The notes beneath the pieces were generated by a model. That model saw only the letters and a list, made by a program, of their open reading frames with translations, made no database searches and was not told where the DNA came from. Below are positions 14,916-23,057 of a DNA stretch of 26,166 nucleotides, piece after piece. Within the stretch, counting starts at the first letter, position 1, and every line of letters starts with the position of its first letter. The DNA is from Virgibacillus_R byunsanensis (GTDB lineage Bacteria; Bacillota; Bacilli; Bacillales; Amphibacillaceae). A program made the translations under genes and the position numbers. The stretch is from the NCBI RefSeq assembly GCF_042675965.1, contig NZ_JBHTKJ010000037.1:1-26166 (forward strand), given 5' to 3'.

Positions 14916-15468
14916 AATCATTAAATCACTTTCAGATGATGAATTGAAAAGACAATTAATGCTGTCACAATTATTATTAATAATCATAAGTATCGTCCTA
15001 AGTTTCTTTTTATTTAACAAATTGACACAGTGGGTTAACTATTTTAATTGGGATATACAAGAAATTTTTTACTATGGAGTGTTATCAGGTTTACTGGTCG
15101 TTCTGATTGATATCGTTTTAATCTATACTCTTCCTAAACGATATTATGATGATGGTGGAATCAATAAAAGGATATTTAAAAACCGTACTATTATTGATAT
15201 TTTTGTTATTGCATTGATTGTTTCTATATCTGAAGAACTATTATTCAGAGGTGTGCTTCAAACAAGCTTTGGCTATATTGTCGCAAGTGTTATATTTGCA
15301 ATCGTTCATATCCGGTATTTAAAAAAACCTGTTTTACTTATCTCGGTGTTGTTTGTAAGTTTTTATATTGGATATATGTTTGTAGTAACAGAGAATTTAT
15401 TTGTTACCATAACAGCCCATTTCATTGTAGACTTTTTATTAGGGATATTAATCCGTTTTCAAAGGTGA
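14902..15468 (+). CDS. ypbD: YpbD, CPBP-family intramembrane protease homologue
   Basis: This 188-aa polytopic protein (about five to six helices) carries the CPBP/Abi intramembrane metalloprotease-like motifs: EELLFR at 111-116, F132...H136 (FAIVH) and H173...D177 (HFIVD). These glutamates and histidines correspond to the predicted zinc-binding and catalytic residues related to eukaryotic Rce1 CaaX proteases. Substrate is unknown. GGAGA just upstream favours the ATG at 14902, which overlaps the recS end by 14 bases. It is the third gene of the ypbB operon. Confidence 0.87.
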   Translation: MKQSEIIKSLSDDELKRQLMLSQLLLIIISIVLSFFLFNKLTQWVNYFNWDIQEIFYYGVLSGLLVVLIDIVLIYTLPKRYYDDGGINKRIFKNRTIIDIFVIALIVSISEELLFRGVLQTSFGYIVASVIFAIVHIRYLKKPVLLISVLFVSFYIGYMFVVTENLFVTITAHFIVDFLLGILIRFQR

Positions 15469-15480
15469 GGTGTTTTACTA

Positions 15481-15798
15481 GTGAGCAATCAATCAAAAAA
15501 ACGTGACGACCAAGCAAATGAATTACGAAAGCTGTTAAATGAAGTTCAGCAAAGTGAAACTACACAAGAAAAAAAGAGTAGTAGTTATATTGCTGACTCC
15601 GTTCCAACAAGGGAAGTTGATATTTTAAACTTACCAACTAGAAAAGAAGTGCATAATGAAAAAGGAAAGCGGACAAAAATAAAAGTAAGCAGACCATATC
15701 TTCGCTTATATGTAGTTATTATACTTATTCTAAGTATAGTAGCAATTGCATATTATTTATGGGAAGAAGAAATAGTTAGTTTATTTAGCAGTTTCTAA
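15481..15798 (+). CDS. Short single-pass membrane protein at the ypbE position
   Basis: This 105-aa protein starts at GTG after a good GGTGAGGTG Shine-Dalgarno. The first 75 residues are charged and hydrophilic (cytoplasmic by the positive-inside rule), followed by one transmembrane helix at about 77-95 and a short acidic tail. In B. subtilis this operon position is held by ypbE, a longer protein with a C-terminal LysM domain. Here the frame stops just after the helix and no LysM-like sequence follows before the terminator. It may be a reduced ypbE or an unrelated gene. No function can be assigned. Confidence 0.7.
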   Translation: MSNQSKKRDDQANELRKLLNEVQQSETTQEKKSSSYIADSVPTREVDILNLPTRKEVHNEKGKRTKIKVSRPYLRLYVVIILILSIVAIAYYLWEEEIVSLFSSF

Positions 15799-15808
15799 AA
15801 ACAATGTA

Positions 15809-15841
15809 AGCAGGTACCGTATAAAAATAACGGTACCTGCT
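15809..15841. terminator. Bidirectional terminator between ypbE-like gene and cotJC
   Basis: A perfect 12-bp stem (15809-15820 with 15830-15841, loop ATAAAAATA) separates convergent operons. The minus-strand side runs into T-rich sequence and the plus-strand side into TTCTAT, so it likely serves both. Confidence 0.75.
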
Positions 15842-15851
15842 TCTATCGTAA

Positions 15852-16421
15852 TTAAAAGTATATTTGTTTTGTTTGCTCTTCTTTTAAAATTTCAACAGCT
15901 TCTCTAAATCGGAGGGAATGAACAACCTCCCTTTCTCGTAAAAATTTTAACCCATCATTTAGTTCTGGATCATCTGACATATTTATAATCCATTGGTAAG
16001 TTGCTCTTGCTTTTTCCTCTGCTGCAATGTCCTCATACAAGTCTGCTATAGGATCACCTTTCGCTTGAATATAAGTTGCTGTCCACGGAGCACCAGCTGC
16101 ATTATGATAGAAAAGTGCTTTATCATGGTTTGCATAATGCCCCCCAAGTCCAGCTTCTTTTAATTGTTCAGGAGTTGCATCTTTGGTAAGTTTGTATACC
16201 ATAGTAGCAATCATTTCCAAATGGGCAAATTCTTCTGTACCAATGTCTGTCAACAATCCAATTACCTTATCAGGAATCGTATATCGTTGATTTAGGTAAC
16301 GTAAAGCCGCTGCTAGTTCACCGTCAGCACCACCATATTGTTCAATGAGAAATTTTGCTAAACGTGGATTACATTCTCGGACTTTGACAGGATATTGTAG
16401 CTTTTTTTCATAATTCCACAC
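15852..16421 (-). CDS. cotJC: CotJC, spore coat manganese-catalase-like protein
   Basis: CotJC is an inner spore-coat protein of the manganese-catalase (ferritin-like) family. The 189-aa length equals B. subtilis CotJC when translation starts at the GTG at 16421 (MWNYEKKLQYPV), placed after AGGAGGAG on the minus strand; the longer open frame to 16466 adds 15 unrelated residues. Metal-ligand candidates are E35, E64, H67 (EEFAHLEM), E135/E136 and H168. Strings such as GGADGELAAALRYLNQRYTI mark it unambiguously. It is the last gene of cotJABC. Catalase activity is plausible from family but not shown. Confidence 0.95.
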   Translation of the reverse strand: MWNYEKKLQYPVKVRECNPRLAKFLIEQYGGADGELAAALRYLNQRYTIPDKVIGLLTDIGTEEFAHLEMIATMVYKLTKDATPEQLKEAGLGGHYANHDKALFYHNAAGAPWTATYIQAKGDPIADLYEDIAAEEKARATYQWIINMSDDPELNDGLKFLREREVVHSLRFREAVEILKEEQTKQIYF

Positions 16422-16475
16422 CTTTGTATCTCCTCCTAAAATTTTCTTGCTATAATTAGCTTTCACAACTAATTC

Positions 16476-16739
16476 TTAAACTTGCCATGGCCAAGGAGCA
16501 TTTCCCCAATCCCATGGGTAGTTGGAATAGCTTTTGCCAAATTGCATTAGTGGTCCAAAACTTTTTTCAAAACGAATCCTTAGGTCTTTACTTTGCTTGG
16601 AGAATAAATTAAACTGTTCAATTGCATCGTAATCATTTGGATGAGTATCTAAATATAACGTTAGTTCGACGAGGACAAAGTCAACGGATTGTATTTCTTC
16701 CATTAATTGATAATACTCTTTAGGAAGTACCTTATCCAT
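16476..16739 (-). CDS. cotJB: CotJB, spore coat protein
   Basis: This 87-aa spore coat protein has the same length as B. subtilis CotJB. Recognisable parts are KEYYQLMEEIQSVDFVLVE, LTLYLDTHPND and the proline/tryptophan-rich C-terminus ending APWPWQV. It is small and soluble, with no membrane segment. The ATG at 16739 follows AAGAGGTGA on the minus strand, and the open frame upstream (to 16817) only shadows cotJA. It overlaps the cotJA end by eight bases. It is expected to assemble with CotJA and CotJC. Confidence 0.93.
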   Translation of the reverse strand: MDKVLPKEYYQLMEEIQSVDFVLVELTLYLDTHPNDYDAIEQFNLFSKQSKDLRIRFEKSFGPLMQFGKSYSNYPWDWGNAPWPWQV

Positions 16740-16956
16740 TTTGGTCACCTCTTTTGTGTGGGTCAGGGTAAGGGCTATACAATTCAGGCCATAGTGTACC
16801 ATGAAATAAAGCTTCATTCGGTTTAAATTGGGCTAATCCCTGTGGTTGGAAATTAATATAAAGCTGCGGGGGAGTATTATAACTTTTAACACGAATTGGT
16901 GGACAAGGATCATGAGGACTAACATATGGATGCCAGTATTTGTATTGTGTAAACAT
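16732..16956 (-). CDS. cotJA: CotJA, spore coat protein
   Basis: This 74-aa proline- and tyrosine-rich protein is the first gene of cotJABC; B. subtilis CotJA is of similar size. The N-terminal KYWHPYVSPHDPCPPI segment and NFQPQGLAQFKPNEALFHGTLWPELYSPY are typical. CotJA is needed for incorporation of CotJC into the B. subtilis coat. AAAGGATGA on the minus strand provides the Shine-Dalgarno. Confidence 0.92.
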   Translation of the reverse strand: MFTQYKYWHPYVSPHDPCPPIRVKSYNTPPQLYINFQPQGLAQFKPNEALFHGTLWPELYSPYPDPHKRGDQNG

Positions 16957-16991
16957 AAAATCATCCTTTCATAGCATATAAACACTTTACA

Positions 16992-17021
16992 TATGTATGA
17001 CATATACGGTTAGTCCTATTC
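16992..17021 (-). promoter_or_regulatory. Sigma-E-like promoter of cotJABC
   Basis: On the minus strand GAATAGG (plus 17015-17021), a 15-bp spacer and CATACATA (16992-16999) resemble the sigma-E pattern (ATA-containing -35, CATACANT -10). In B. subtilis cotJ is a mother-cell sigma-E operon, so the match fits the expected regulon. Confidence 0.5.
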
Positions 17022-17086
17022 AACTAGTTTTAATCATAATCAAAGTTAATGTTATGCTAAGGTTACATACAAAGTAGAAGGGAAGT

Positions 17087-17866
17087 ATGAGGGTGATCTA
17101 TGTAATTATTATTATAGTAGCATTGATTTCTTTTATTTTTTATATGGTATATCTGGCACATCATGATACAATTAAATGCCAAACGATTGTGGACAACCAA
17201 TTGCCTTATGCTTTCCATAAATTTCGTTTATTCTTTATATCTGATATACATAGGAGAAAAATTAGTTTAAAGACGCTTCAATCCATAAATGAGAAGATAG
17301 ATATTGTCATCATTGGTGGAGATTTAATGGAAAAAGGGGTATCGTTTGAACGAGTACGGGAAAATATTGTGAAATTAAAACAATGGAAGGTTCCGGTTTA
17401 TTTTATTTGGGGCAATAACGATTATGAAGCACATCCCGAAGACCTATATGATATATTACGGGATGAGGGTGTTATACAGTTGGCAAACTCAGCTATAAAT
17501 ATAAAAAAGGACAATCAAGTTATGAGTATAGCGGGCCTTGATTGTTGTAGGTATAGTGAAGCACGTATAGATATGGCAATGAATGAAGCAGAAGGATCTT
17601 ATATTGTATTGGTAACACATGATCCATCATCATTTTATGACTTAAACCCATCTTCCCAACAGCAAATTAATACTGTTTTAGCTGGACATACTCATGGAGG
17701 TCAAATAAGGATCTTAGGCATGGGAATGTATCAAAAAGGTGGATTAAAGCTGTATAATCAAACAAACGTATTGGTTAGTGAAGGATATGGGTATACTAGG
17801 TTGCCCTTACGATTGGAAACCAAAGCTGAATGTCATGTTTTAACATTTAAAAATTATGAAGAATAG
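17087..17866 (+). CDS. ypbG: YpbG, membrane-anchored metallophosphoesterase
   Basis: This 259-aa calcineurin-like phosphoesterase has an N-terminal membrane anchor (about 3-24) and an outward-facing catalytic domain. The dinuclear metal motifs are all present: D53-x-H55 (SDIHR), GGD at 77-79, GNND at 109-112, THD, and GHTHGG near the C-terminus. The substrate is unknown; relatives act on phosphoesters such as UDP-diacylglucosamine or nucleotides. The ATG at 17087 is very close to AAGGGAAG, so the GTG two codons later is an alternative start. It begins the rightward group after the cotJ operon. Confidence 0.87.
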   Translation: MRVIYVIIIIVALISFIFYMVYLAHHDTIKCQTIVDNQLPYAFHKFRLFFISDIHRRKISLKTLQSINEKIDIVIIGGDLMEKGVSFERVRENIVKLKQWKVPVYFIWGNNDYEAHPEDLYDILRDEGVIQLANSAINIKKDNQVMSIAGLDCCRYSEARIDMAMNEAEGSYIVLVTHDPSSFYDLNPSSQQQINTVLAGHTHGGQIRILGMGMYQKGGLKLYNQTNVLVSEGYGYTRLPLRLETKAECHVLTFKNYEE

Positions 17867-17877
17867 CATTTATCCCG

Positions 17878-17905
17878 TTCAACAAAAAGCTATTCAGCAT
17901 ATAGT
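17878..17905 (+). promoter_or_regulatory. Possible ypbH promoter
   Basis: TTCAAC (17878-17883), a 16-bp spacer and TATAGT (17900-17905) lie about 60 bases before ypbH. The match is moderate. Confidence 0.35.
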
Positions 17906-17964
17906 ATAGTAATAAATAAAACTAACGTCTTAACAAATATGGAGTTGCAAAGGGGGGATGCTAC

Positions 17965-18543
17965 ATGCGTATAGAACGAGTATCTGATAGTCAGTTTACC
18001 ATTTTTTTAACTTTTGATGATTTAATTGAACGGGGTTTTACTAAAGAAGATTTATGGCATGATGCATCAAGTGTTCAAAACCTGTTTAGTGACATGATGT
18101 ATGAAGCAAGTTCGGAGCTTGGGTTTGAATTAGAAGGTATGTTACTAGTCCAAGTCCATCTAATGCAAGCTCAGGGAATGCATGTAATTGTAACACAAAA
18201 AATTGAAAATCAAAGTTGGGATGAGGATTTCATTGAGATGAAGGTAACGTTGGACGAAAGTAAAGAATTAATATTTTCCTTTGATGATTTTGAGAATATC
18301 ATTAAAGTATCTTCATACTTATCCTCACTTGGGTTAACTGGGGGATCCATATATTACATGGATGAACACTATTACATGCTTATTGTTGATAAGGAACTAG
18401 GCGCTAATAAAAAAGAAGATGTTATTGCTGTAATGTCTGAATTCTCAACACCCAGTATTATTACTTCTTACCGATTGAAGGAATATGGAAAAACAATTAT
18501 ATCAACAGATGCCGTGAAGCAAATCATTAACTCATTTTATTGA
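17965..18543 (+). CDS. mecB: YpbH (MecB), MecA-family Clp adaptor
   Basis: This 192-aa protein has the MecA/YpbH adaptor layout. An N-terminal substrate-binding part begins MRIERVSDSQFTIFLTFDDL. A variable linker follows, and then a C-terminal ClpC-binding domain with FDDFENIIKVS and the STPSIITSYRLKEYGKTI segment. MecA adaptors deliver substrates to ClpCP; YpbH is the MecA paralogue in B. subtilis. MecA itself is longer (about 218 aa) and lies elsewhere, and the position next to gudB supports YpbH. An AAAGGGGGG precedes the ATG. Confidence 0.87.
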   Translation: MRIERVSDSQFTIFLTFDDLIERGFTKEDLWHDASSVQNLFSDMMYEASSELGFELEGMLLVQVHLMQAQGMHVIVTQKIENQSWDEDFIEMKVTLDESKELIFSFDDFENIIKVSSYLSSLGLTGGSIYYMDEHYYMLIVDKELGANKKEDVIAVMSEFSTPSIITSYRLKEYGKTIISTDAVKQIINSFY

Positions 18544-18645
18544 TAAATTAGTCTTAGAAATATAAACATTTTTTAATAATTAAACAGCCTATGAAATCGC
18601 TTCCATTTATTTCAGGAATTAATTCTATAAATTAGATTTATTTTA

Positions 18646-18673
18646 TTGCATATTTATTATGAACGTGTATACT
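18646..18673 (+). promoter_or_regulatory. gudB promoter (sigma-A)
   Basis: TTGCAT (18646-18651), a 16-bp spacer and TATACT (18668-18673) lie about 60 bases before the start codon. Nothing else recognisable was found in the 188-base ypbH-gudB gap. Confidence 0.5.
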
Positions 18674-18731
18674 AATCTCTGAGTACAGCTATATTATAAA
18701 TTATTTATTAGATATTCTAGGAGGTAAATTC

Positions 18732-20012
18732 ATGGTAGCCGATAAAGCAGCAGATTCTACCAAAGAGACAAGTAGTAAAATGGATGTATTAAGTTCAACA
18801 CGAACTGTTGTAAAAAATGCATTGGATAAATTGGGTTACCCAGATGAGGTATTTGAATTATTAAAAGAGCCAATTCGGATGATGACAGTTAGAATCCCTG
18901 TCAGAATGGATGATGGTTCTATTAAAATCTTCACTGGGTACCGGGCGCAGCATAATGATGCAGTTGGTCCAACCAAAGGTGGTATTAGATTTCATCCAGA
19001 TGTTACAGAAACAGAGGTTAAAGCATTATCGATATGGATGAGTCTAAAAGCTGGAATTGTTGATTTACCTTATGGTGGTGGAAAAGGTGGTATTGTTTGT
19101 GATCCGCGTGAAATGTCATTTCGTGAATTAGAGGGTGTCAGCCGTGGTTATGTTAGAGCAATTAGCCAAATTGTTGGTCCAACAAAGGATATTCCTGCAC
19201 CAGATGTATTTACAAACTCACAAATCATGGCATGGATGATGGATGAGTATAGTCGTATAGATGAATTTAATAATCCTGGATTTATTACAGGGAAGCCAAT
19301 CGTTCTTGGTGGGTCACATGGTAGAGAGTCTGCAACTGCAAAAGGTGTTACAATTTGTATTGAAGAGGCTGCTAAGAAAAAAGGCATAGATGTAAAAGGT
19401 GCTAGAATTGTTGTTCAGGGCTTTGGTAATGCTGGTAGCTTTTTAGCTAAATTTTTACATGATGCTGGTGCCATAGTGGTAGGTATTTCTGATGCTTACG
19501 GTGCATTACATGATCCTGAAGGCCTTGATATTGATTATTTACTAGATAGACGGGATAGTTTTGGAACGGTAACCAAACTCTTTAATAAGACAATTTCAAA
19601 CCAAGAATTATTGGAATTAGATTGCGATATTTTAGTGCCTGCTGCAGTAGAGAATCAAATTACCGAAGAAAATGCTCATAGAATAAAAGCAAGTATTGTT
19701 GTAGAAGCCGCAAATGGTCCGACTACAATGGAAGCTACAAAAATATTATCCGAAAGAGGAATTTTACTTGTACCTGATGTACTTGCATCAGCAGGCGGAG
19801 TAACAGTTTCTTATTTTGAATGGGTACAGAATAATCAAGGTTATTATTGGGAAGCAGAGGAAATTGAGGAAAAATTAGAAAAAATTATGGTCAAAGCGTT
19901 TAATTCTATTTATACTACTGCCCAAACAAGAAGAATTGATATGCGCTTAGCAGCATATATGATCGGTGTAAGAAAGATGGCAGAAGCTTCACGCTTTAGA
20001 GGTTGGGTTTAA
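18732..20012 (+). CDS. gudB: NAD-dependent glutamate dehydrogenase GudB
   Basis: This 426-aa hexameric-type glutamate dehydrogenase catalyses oxidative deamination of glutamate to 2-oxoglutarate and ammonia. Catalytic and substrate lysines are K82 (TKGGIRFHP), K106 (MSLKAG) and K118 (PYGGGKGG), with the aspartate in PAPDVFTN. The Rossmann motif is GFGNAG at 230-235. B. subtilis 168 carries an inactivating 9-bp duplication (a repeated VKA) in gudB; here VKA occurs once (96-98), so the enzyme should be active. An AGGAGGT precedes the ATG. The order ypbH-gudB-ypdA is as in B. subtilis and favours GudB over RocG. Confidence 0.95.
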   Translation: MVADKAADSTKETSSKMDVLSSTRTVVKNALDKLGYPDEVFELLKEPIRMMTVRIPVRMDDGSIKIFTGYRAQHNDAVGPTKGGIRFHPDVTETEVKALSIWMSLKAGIVDLPYGGGKGGIVCDPREMSFRELEGVSRGYVRAISQIVGPTKDIPAPDVFTNSQIMAWMMDEYSRIDEFNNPGFITGKPIVLGGSHGRESATAKGVTICIEEAAKKKGIDVKGARIVVQGFGNAGSFLAKFLHDAGAIVVGISDAYGALHDPEGLDIDYLLDRRDSFGTVTKLFNKTISNQELLELDCDILVPAAVENQITEENAHRIKASIVVEAANGPTTMEATKILSERGILLVPDVLASAGGVTVSYFEWVQNNQGYYWEAEEIEEKLEKIMVKAFNSIYTTAQTRRIDMRLAAYMIGVRKMAEASRFRGWV

Positions 20013-20044
20013 AAGATATTAATTCAATCAATTCGTAACAAATG

Positions 20045-20087
20045 ACGAAAAAGCTCCTATCATGTATATTTAGATAGGAGTTTTTTC
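20045..20087 (+). terminator. gudB terminator
   Basis: An 8-bp stem (20054-20061 with 20073-20080) is flanked by an A-run before and TTTTTT after (20081-20086). It is a canonical intrinsic terminator. Confidence 0.85.
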
Positions 20088-20133
20088 GTATGGTGATTTA
20101 TTTTAATGTTATGTAGTAAAGGAAGTGCGTAGA

Positions 20134-21114
20134 ATGAATAAAGAAAATACGATTATTATTGGGGGTGGCCCCTGTGGAATGTCATGTGCCATCGAATTAC
20201 AAAAACAAGGCGTGAATCCATTAATAATTGAGAAAGAAAATGTAGTAAACACTATTTTTAACTTTCCAACCCACCAAACATTCTTTAGTTCAAGTGAAAA
20301 ACTGGAAATAGGGGAAATCCCTTTTATAACCGAAAAACAAAAGCCAGTAAGAAGTCAAGCTTTAGCATATTATAGGTCTGTTGCGGATCGAATGAAATTG
20401 CGTATGCATACATTCGAAAAAGTGACGAACATAACAAAAAAAACTGACAGTTTTTTTCTTCAATCACAAAAAAGTAATGGGGAAACAGTCGAGTATCAAG
20501 CTAAAAACGTTATTATTGCTACTGGTTATTATGATCAACCGAACAAATTGAGTATACCTGGTGAAGAGTTGCCCAAAGTGATGCATTATTTTAAAGAAGC
20601 TCATCCTTATTTTAACAAACAGGTTGTTGTTATAGGTGGTAAAAACTCTGCAGTTGATGCCACATTAGAACTTTACAAGGCGGGTGCCGGAATAACAGTT
20701 TTATACCGGGGTGATGTATATTCAAAAAGCATTAAACCATGGATATTACCGGAATTTGATGCATTAGTCAGAAATAACAAGGTTCACATGGAATTCAACG
20801 CAGATATCCTTGAAATAACCAATGATGTAGTACATTATACGGCTGATGGAAATGTTAAAAAAGTAAAAAATGATTTTGTCTTTGCGATGACAGGTTATAA
20901 ACCAGATCATAAATTTCTAACTAATACAGGGATTAACATTGATCCTGACAACGGGAGACCCTACTTCGATGAAAATACGATGGAGACAAATGTTCCAGGT
21001 ATTTATGTAGCTGGTGTAGTAGCAGCTGGGTACAATAATAATGAAATATTTATTGAAAATGGACGTTTTCATGGCGGATTAATTGCAAAAGCAATCTCAC
21101 AGAAATCAAACTAA
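20134..21114 (+). CDS. ypdA: YpdA (Bdr), bacillithiol disulfide reductase
   Basis: This 326-aa FAD-dependent NADPH oxidoreductase of the thioredoxin-reductase-like family reduces oxidised bacillithiol. The FAD dinucleotide motif GGGPCGMS (10-17) contains the active-site cysteine C14 conserved in YpdA. The NADPH-binding motif VVVIGGKNSAVDA lies at about 164-176. A C-terminal FAD segment (GIYVAGVVAAG) is present, and the usual CxxC of thioredoxin reductase is absent, as expected. The ATG at 20134 has AAGGA ten bases upstream; the GTG at 20125 would be too close. It is monocistronic with a shared terminator. Confidence 0.92.
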   Translation: MNKENTIIIGGGPCGMSCAIELQKQGVNPLIIEKENVVNTIFNFPTHQTFFSSSEKLEIGEIPFITEKQKPVRSQALAYYRSVADRMKLRMHTFEKVTNITKKTDSFFLQSQKSNGETVEYQAKNVIIATGYYDQPNKLSIPGEELPKVMHYFKEAHPYFNKQVVVIGGKNSAVDATLELYKAGAGITVLYRGDVYSKSIKPWILPEFDALVRNNKVHMEFNADILEITNDVVHYTADGNVKKVKNDFVFAMTGYKPDHKFLTNTGINIDPDNGRPYFDENTMETNVPGIYVAGVVAAGYNNNEIFIENGRFHGGLIAKAISQKSN

Positions 21115-21115
21115 C

Positions 21116-21157
21116 ATAAAGGATAGCAGTTTAGTTACTTAAACTGCTATCCTTTAT
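21116..21157. terminator. Bidirectional terminator between ypdA and ansA
   Basis: A perfect 18-bp stem (21116-21133 with 21140-21157, loop GTTACT) between convergent genes. The arms are A-rich on one side and T-rich on the other, so it serves both strands. Confidence 0.85.
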
Positions 21158-21179
21158 CATGTTAGGCAAAATTACTTAC

Positions 21180-22172
21180 TTAAATTTCCGTTTCAAAAAT
21201 ATTTTTCAATGCTTCATAATTATTTGTTTGTTCTAGAGCTATTAATAATTTAATTCTTGCTTTAGGTCCAGTCAATCCATTTGCAAAAATAACACCACGA
21301 TCTTTTAATTGTCTTCCACCACCTGGGTATCCATAAATTGGTTGTACAATTCCTTTAAAAGACCGGGACACGAGAATAACAGGTATATCTTGTTTTATAA
21401 ATTGTTCGATGGACTCCACCGTATCTTTTGGTAAGTTACCTTGTCCAAAGGCTTCTATTACTAAGCCGTCCGGGTTAGCTTTTAGAATTACTTGTAGTAT
21501 CTGTTCATCCATTCCAGCAAAAGCTTTTAGTAAAAAAACGTTCTTACTTATATTTTCAACTGGATATGTATATTTAGATATAACAGTATGGTGAAATATA
21601 ATGGAATCTCTTGTTATAATCCCGATTGGCCCATATTGCGGGCTTTGAAAAGTTGCTACGTTACTAGTTGATGTTTTTGTTACATTCCTTGCAGTATGAA
21701 TTTCGTCATTCATTACTACTAGCACACCTTTATCTGCAGCTCCGTTGTCTACTGCTACACGTAAGGAACTAATTAAATTATAAAGTGCATCAGAGCCTAT
21801 TTCATTACTAGAACGCATTGCACCTGTAATAATGACAGGTATATTCACTTGCAATACTAAATCTAAAAAGTATGCTGTTTCCTCAAGTGTGTCCGTACCA
21901 TGGGTAATAACAATGCCATCGTACATGGAACTTAGCTGATTAATCTTTTGGGCTAATTCCAACATATGGTTAGGTGTAACATGAGGAGACGGGAGTGAAA
22001 AAATGGTTGTTTCTTCTATATTGGCATACGTGTGAAAGTAATAAGATAGATCTGTTAATGGATGATTTTTGGTCGTATTTACTTCCCCGGTAGTCTTGTT
22101 TTCAACCATTGATATAGTGCCACCTGTGTGGATGAGTAGTATCTTTTTCAATTCCTTCACCTGCCTATTCAT
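21180..22172 (-). CDS. ansA: L-asparaginase
   Basis: This asparaginase/glutaminase-family enzyme hydrolyses asparagine to aspartate and ammonia. The 330-aa product carries the two signatures: HTGGTIS at 15-21 with the nucleophilic threonine, and HGTDTLEETA at 91-100. Further family blocks are ITGAMR and a substrate-dimer region near FGQGNLP. There is no signal peptide, so it is cytoplasmic. The start is uncertain: the ATG at 22172 has a weak GGA upstream, while a TTG at 22151 has AGGTGAAGG and would begin at LKKILLIHTGG. It is divergent from prsW and followed by the shared terminator. Confidence 0.9.
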   Translation of the reverse strand: MNRQVKELKKILLIHTGGTISMVENKTTGEVNTTKNHPLTDLSYYFHTYANIEETTIFSLPSPHVTPNHMLELAQKINQLSSMYDGIVITHGTDTLEETAYFLDLVLQVNIPVIITGAMRSSNEIGSDALYNLISSLRVAVDNGAADKGVLVVMNDEIHTARNVTKTSTSNVATFQSPQYGPIGIITRDSIIFHHTVISKYTYPVENISKNVFLLKAFAGMDEQILQVILKANPDGLVIEAFGQGNLPKDTVESIEQFIKQDIPVILVSRSFKGIVQPIYGYPGGGRQLKDRGVIFANGLTGPKARIKLLIALEQTNNYEALKNIFETEI

Positions 22173-22237
22173 TTACTATTTCCAATATCATTACTTAATG
22201 ATACGATGAAATAAGTATATTGGAAAGAGGGCTTGCT

Positions 22238-22915
22238 ATGTTTTCGATACTATCAGCGGGGATAGCACCAACTGTGGCTTTAATGTCATTCTTTTATCTA
22301 AAAGATCGTATTACAGAGCCACTCCCGTTAATCATAAAAATGTTTTTGTACGGAGCGTTGCTTGTATTTCCAATAATGTTTTTACAGTATGCGTTTACGA
22401 CAGAGGGGTTTAGTAATAATAACCTTATCGAATCATTTATTGTCGTATCGTTTATGGAAGAGTTTTTTAAATGGTTTATATTTATTTATATTATTTTTCA
22501 TCATACAGAATTTGATGCTCATTACGATGGCATTGTTTATGCAGTAGCAATTAGTTTAGGATTTGCTACTGTTGAAAACTTTTTATACCTATTTAGTAAT
22601 GGAATTCAGTACGCTTTCTCCAGAGCTTTGTTTCCCGTGTCATCACACGCATTATTCGGTGTCATAATGGGTTACCATTTTGGAAAAGCAAAGGTTCAAC
22701 CACAATATAAAAGATGGAATATATTACTCGCATTTTTTACCCCCTTCCTTCTTCATGGAATATATAATTATATTTTAAAAACGTATTCAAGTAACTGGTT
22801 GCTTCCACTAATTCCATTTATGATTATACTTTGGATAATTGGATTACATAAAGTAACAGTAGCTAATAAAATTAGAACAGAAGACTTAATTTCAAATGAG
22901 AAAAAGCGAGCCTGA
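22238..22915 (+). CDS. prsW: PrsW, intramembrane site-1 protease of anti-sigma factor
   Basis: This 225-aa polytopic membrane protein is of the PrsW family. B. subtilis PrsW makes the first cut in the anti-sigma factor RsiW, releasing SigW during envelope stress. Characteristic residues are E74-E75 in SFMEEFFKW, E113-N114, H137 in SSHALFG and H173...N177 in LLHGIYNY. A GAAAGAGGG supports the ATG at 22238 rather than the TTG at 22220. The substrate anti-sigma factor is not encoded here; RsiX in this window is structurally unlike RsiW, so no link is claimed. Confidence 0.9.
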   Translation: MFSILSAGIAPTVALMSFFYLKDRITEPLPLIIKMFLYGALLVFPIMFLQYAFTTEGFSNNNLIESFIVVSFMEEFFKWFIFIYIIFHHTEFDAHYDGIVYAVAISLGFATVENFLYLFSNGIQYAFSRALFPVSSHALFGVIMGYHFGKAKVQPQYKRWNILLAFFTPFLLHGIYNYILKTYSSNWLLPLIPFMIILWIIGLHKVTVANKIRTEDLISNEKKRA

Positions 22916-22950
22916 AACCTTTGTAGAAGTTGACTGCAAAGGTTTTTTTA
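22916..22950 (+). terminator. prsW terminator
   Basis: An 8-bp stem (22916-22923 with 22937-22944) is followed by a T-run (22943-22949). It begins directly after the prsW stop codon. Confidence 0.8.
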
Positions 22951-23057
22951 TTGAATCATATCAAAACTCCTGTTGACTCTTTAATATTAATGCATAAAAA
23001 GTACATTTACTCAAAAAATAGATAACACAATCTATTGTGAAGCAGGAGGAAAAAAGT

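Noticed and set aside
16422..16466. N-terminal extension of cotJC to an upstream ATG
   Set aside because: The Shine-Dalgarno AGGAGGAG lies inside it, and the shorter form has the length and N-terminus of B. subtilis CotJC.
21409..21594. 61-codon + strand ORF inside ansA
   Set aside because: Antisense shadow of a conserved enzyme gene with no start signal or domain.
22990..23035. Sigma-G promoter for sleB
   Set aside because: GCATA is present but no acceptable -10 at 17-18 bp spacing was found.
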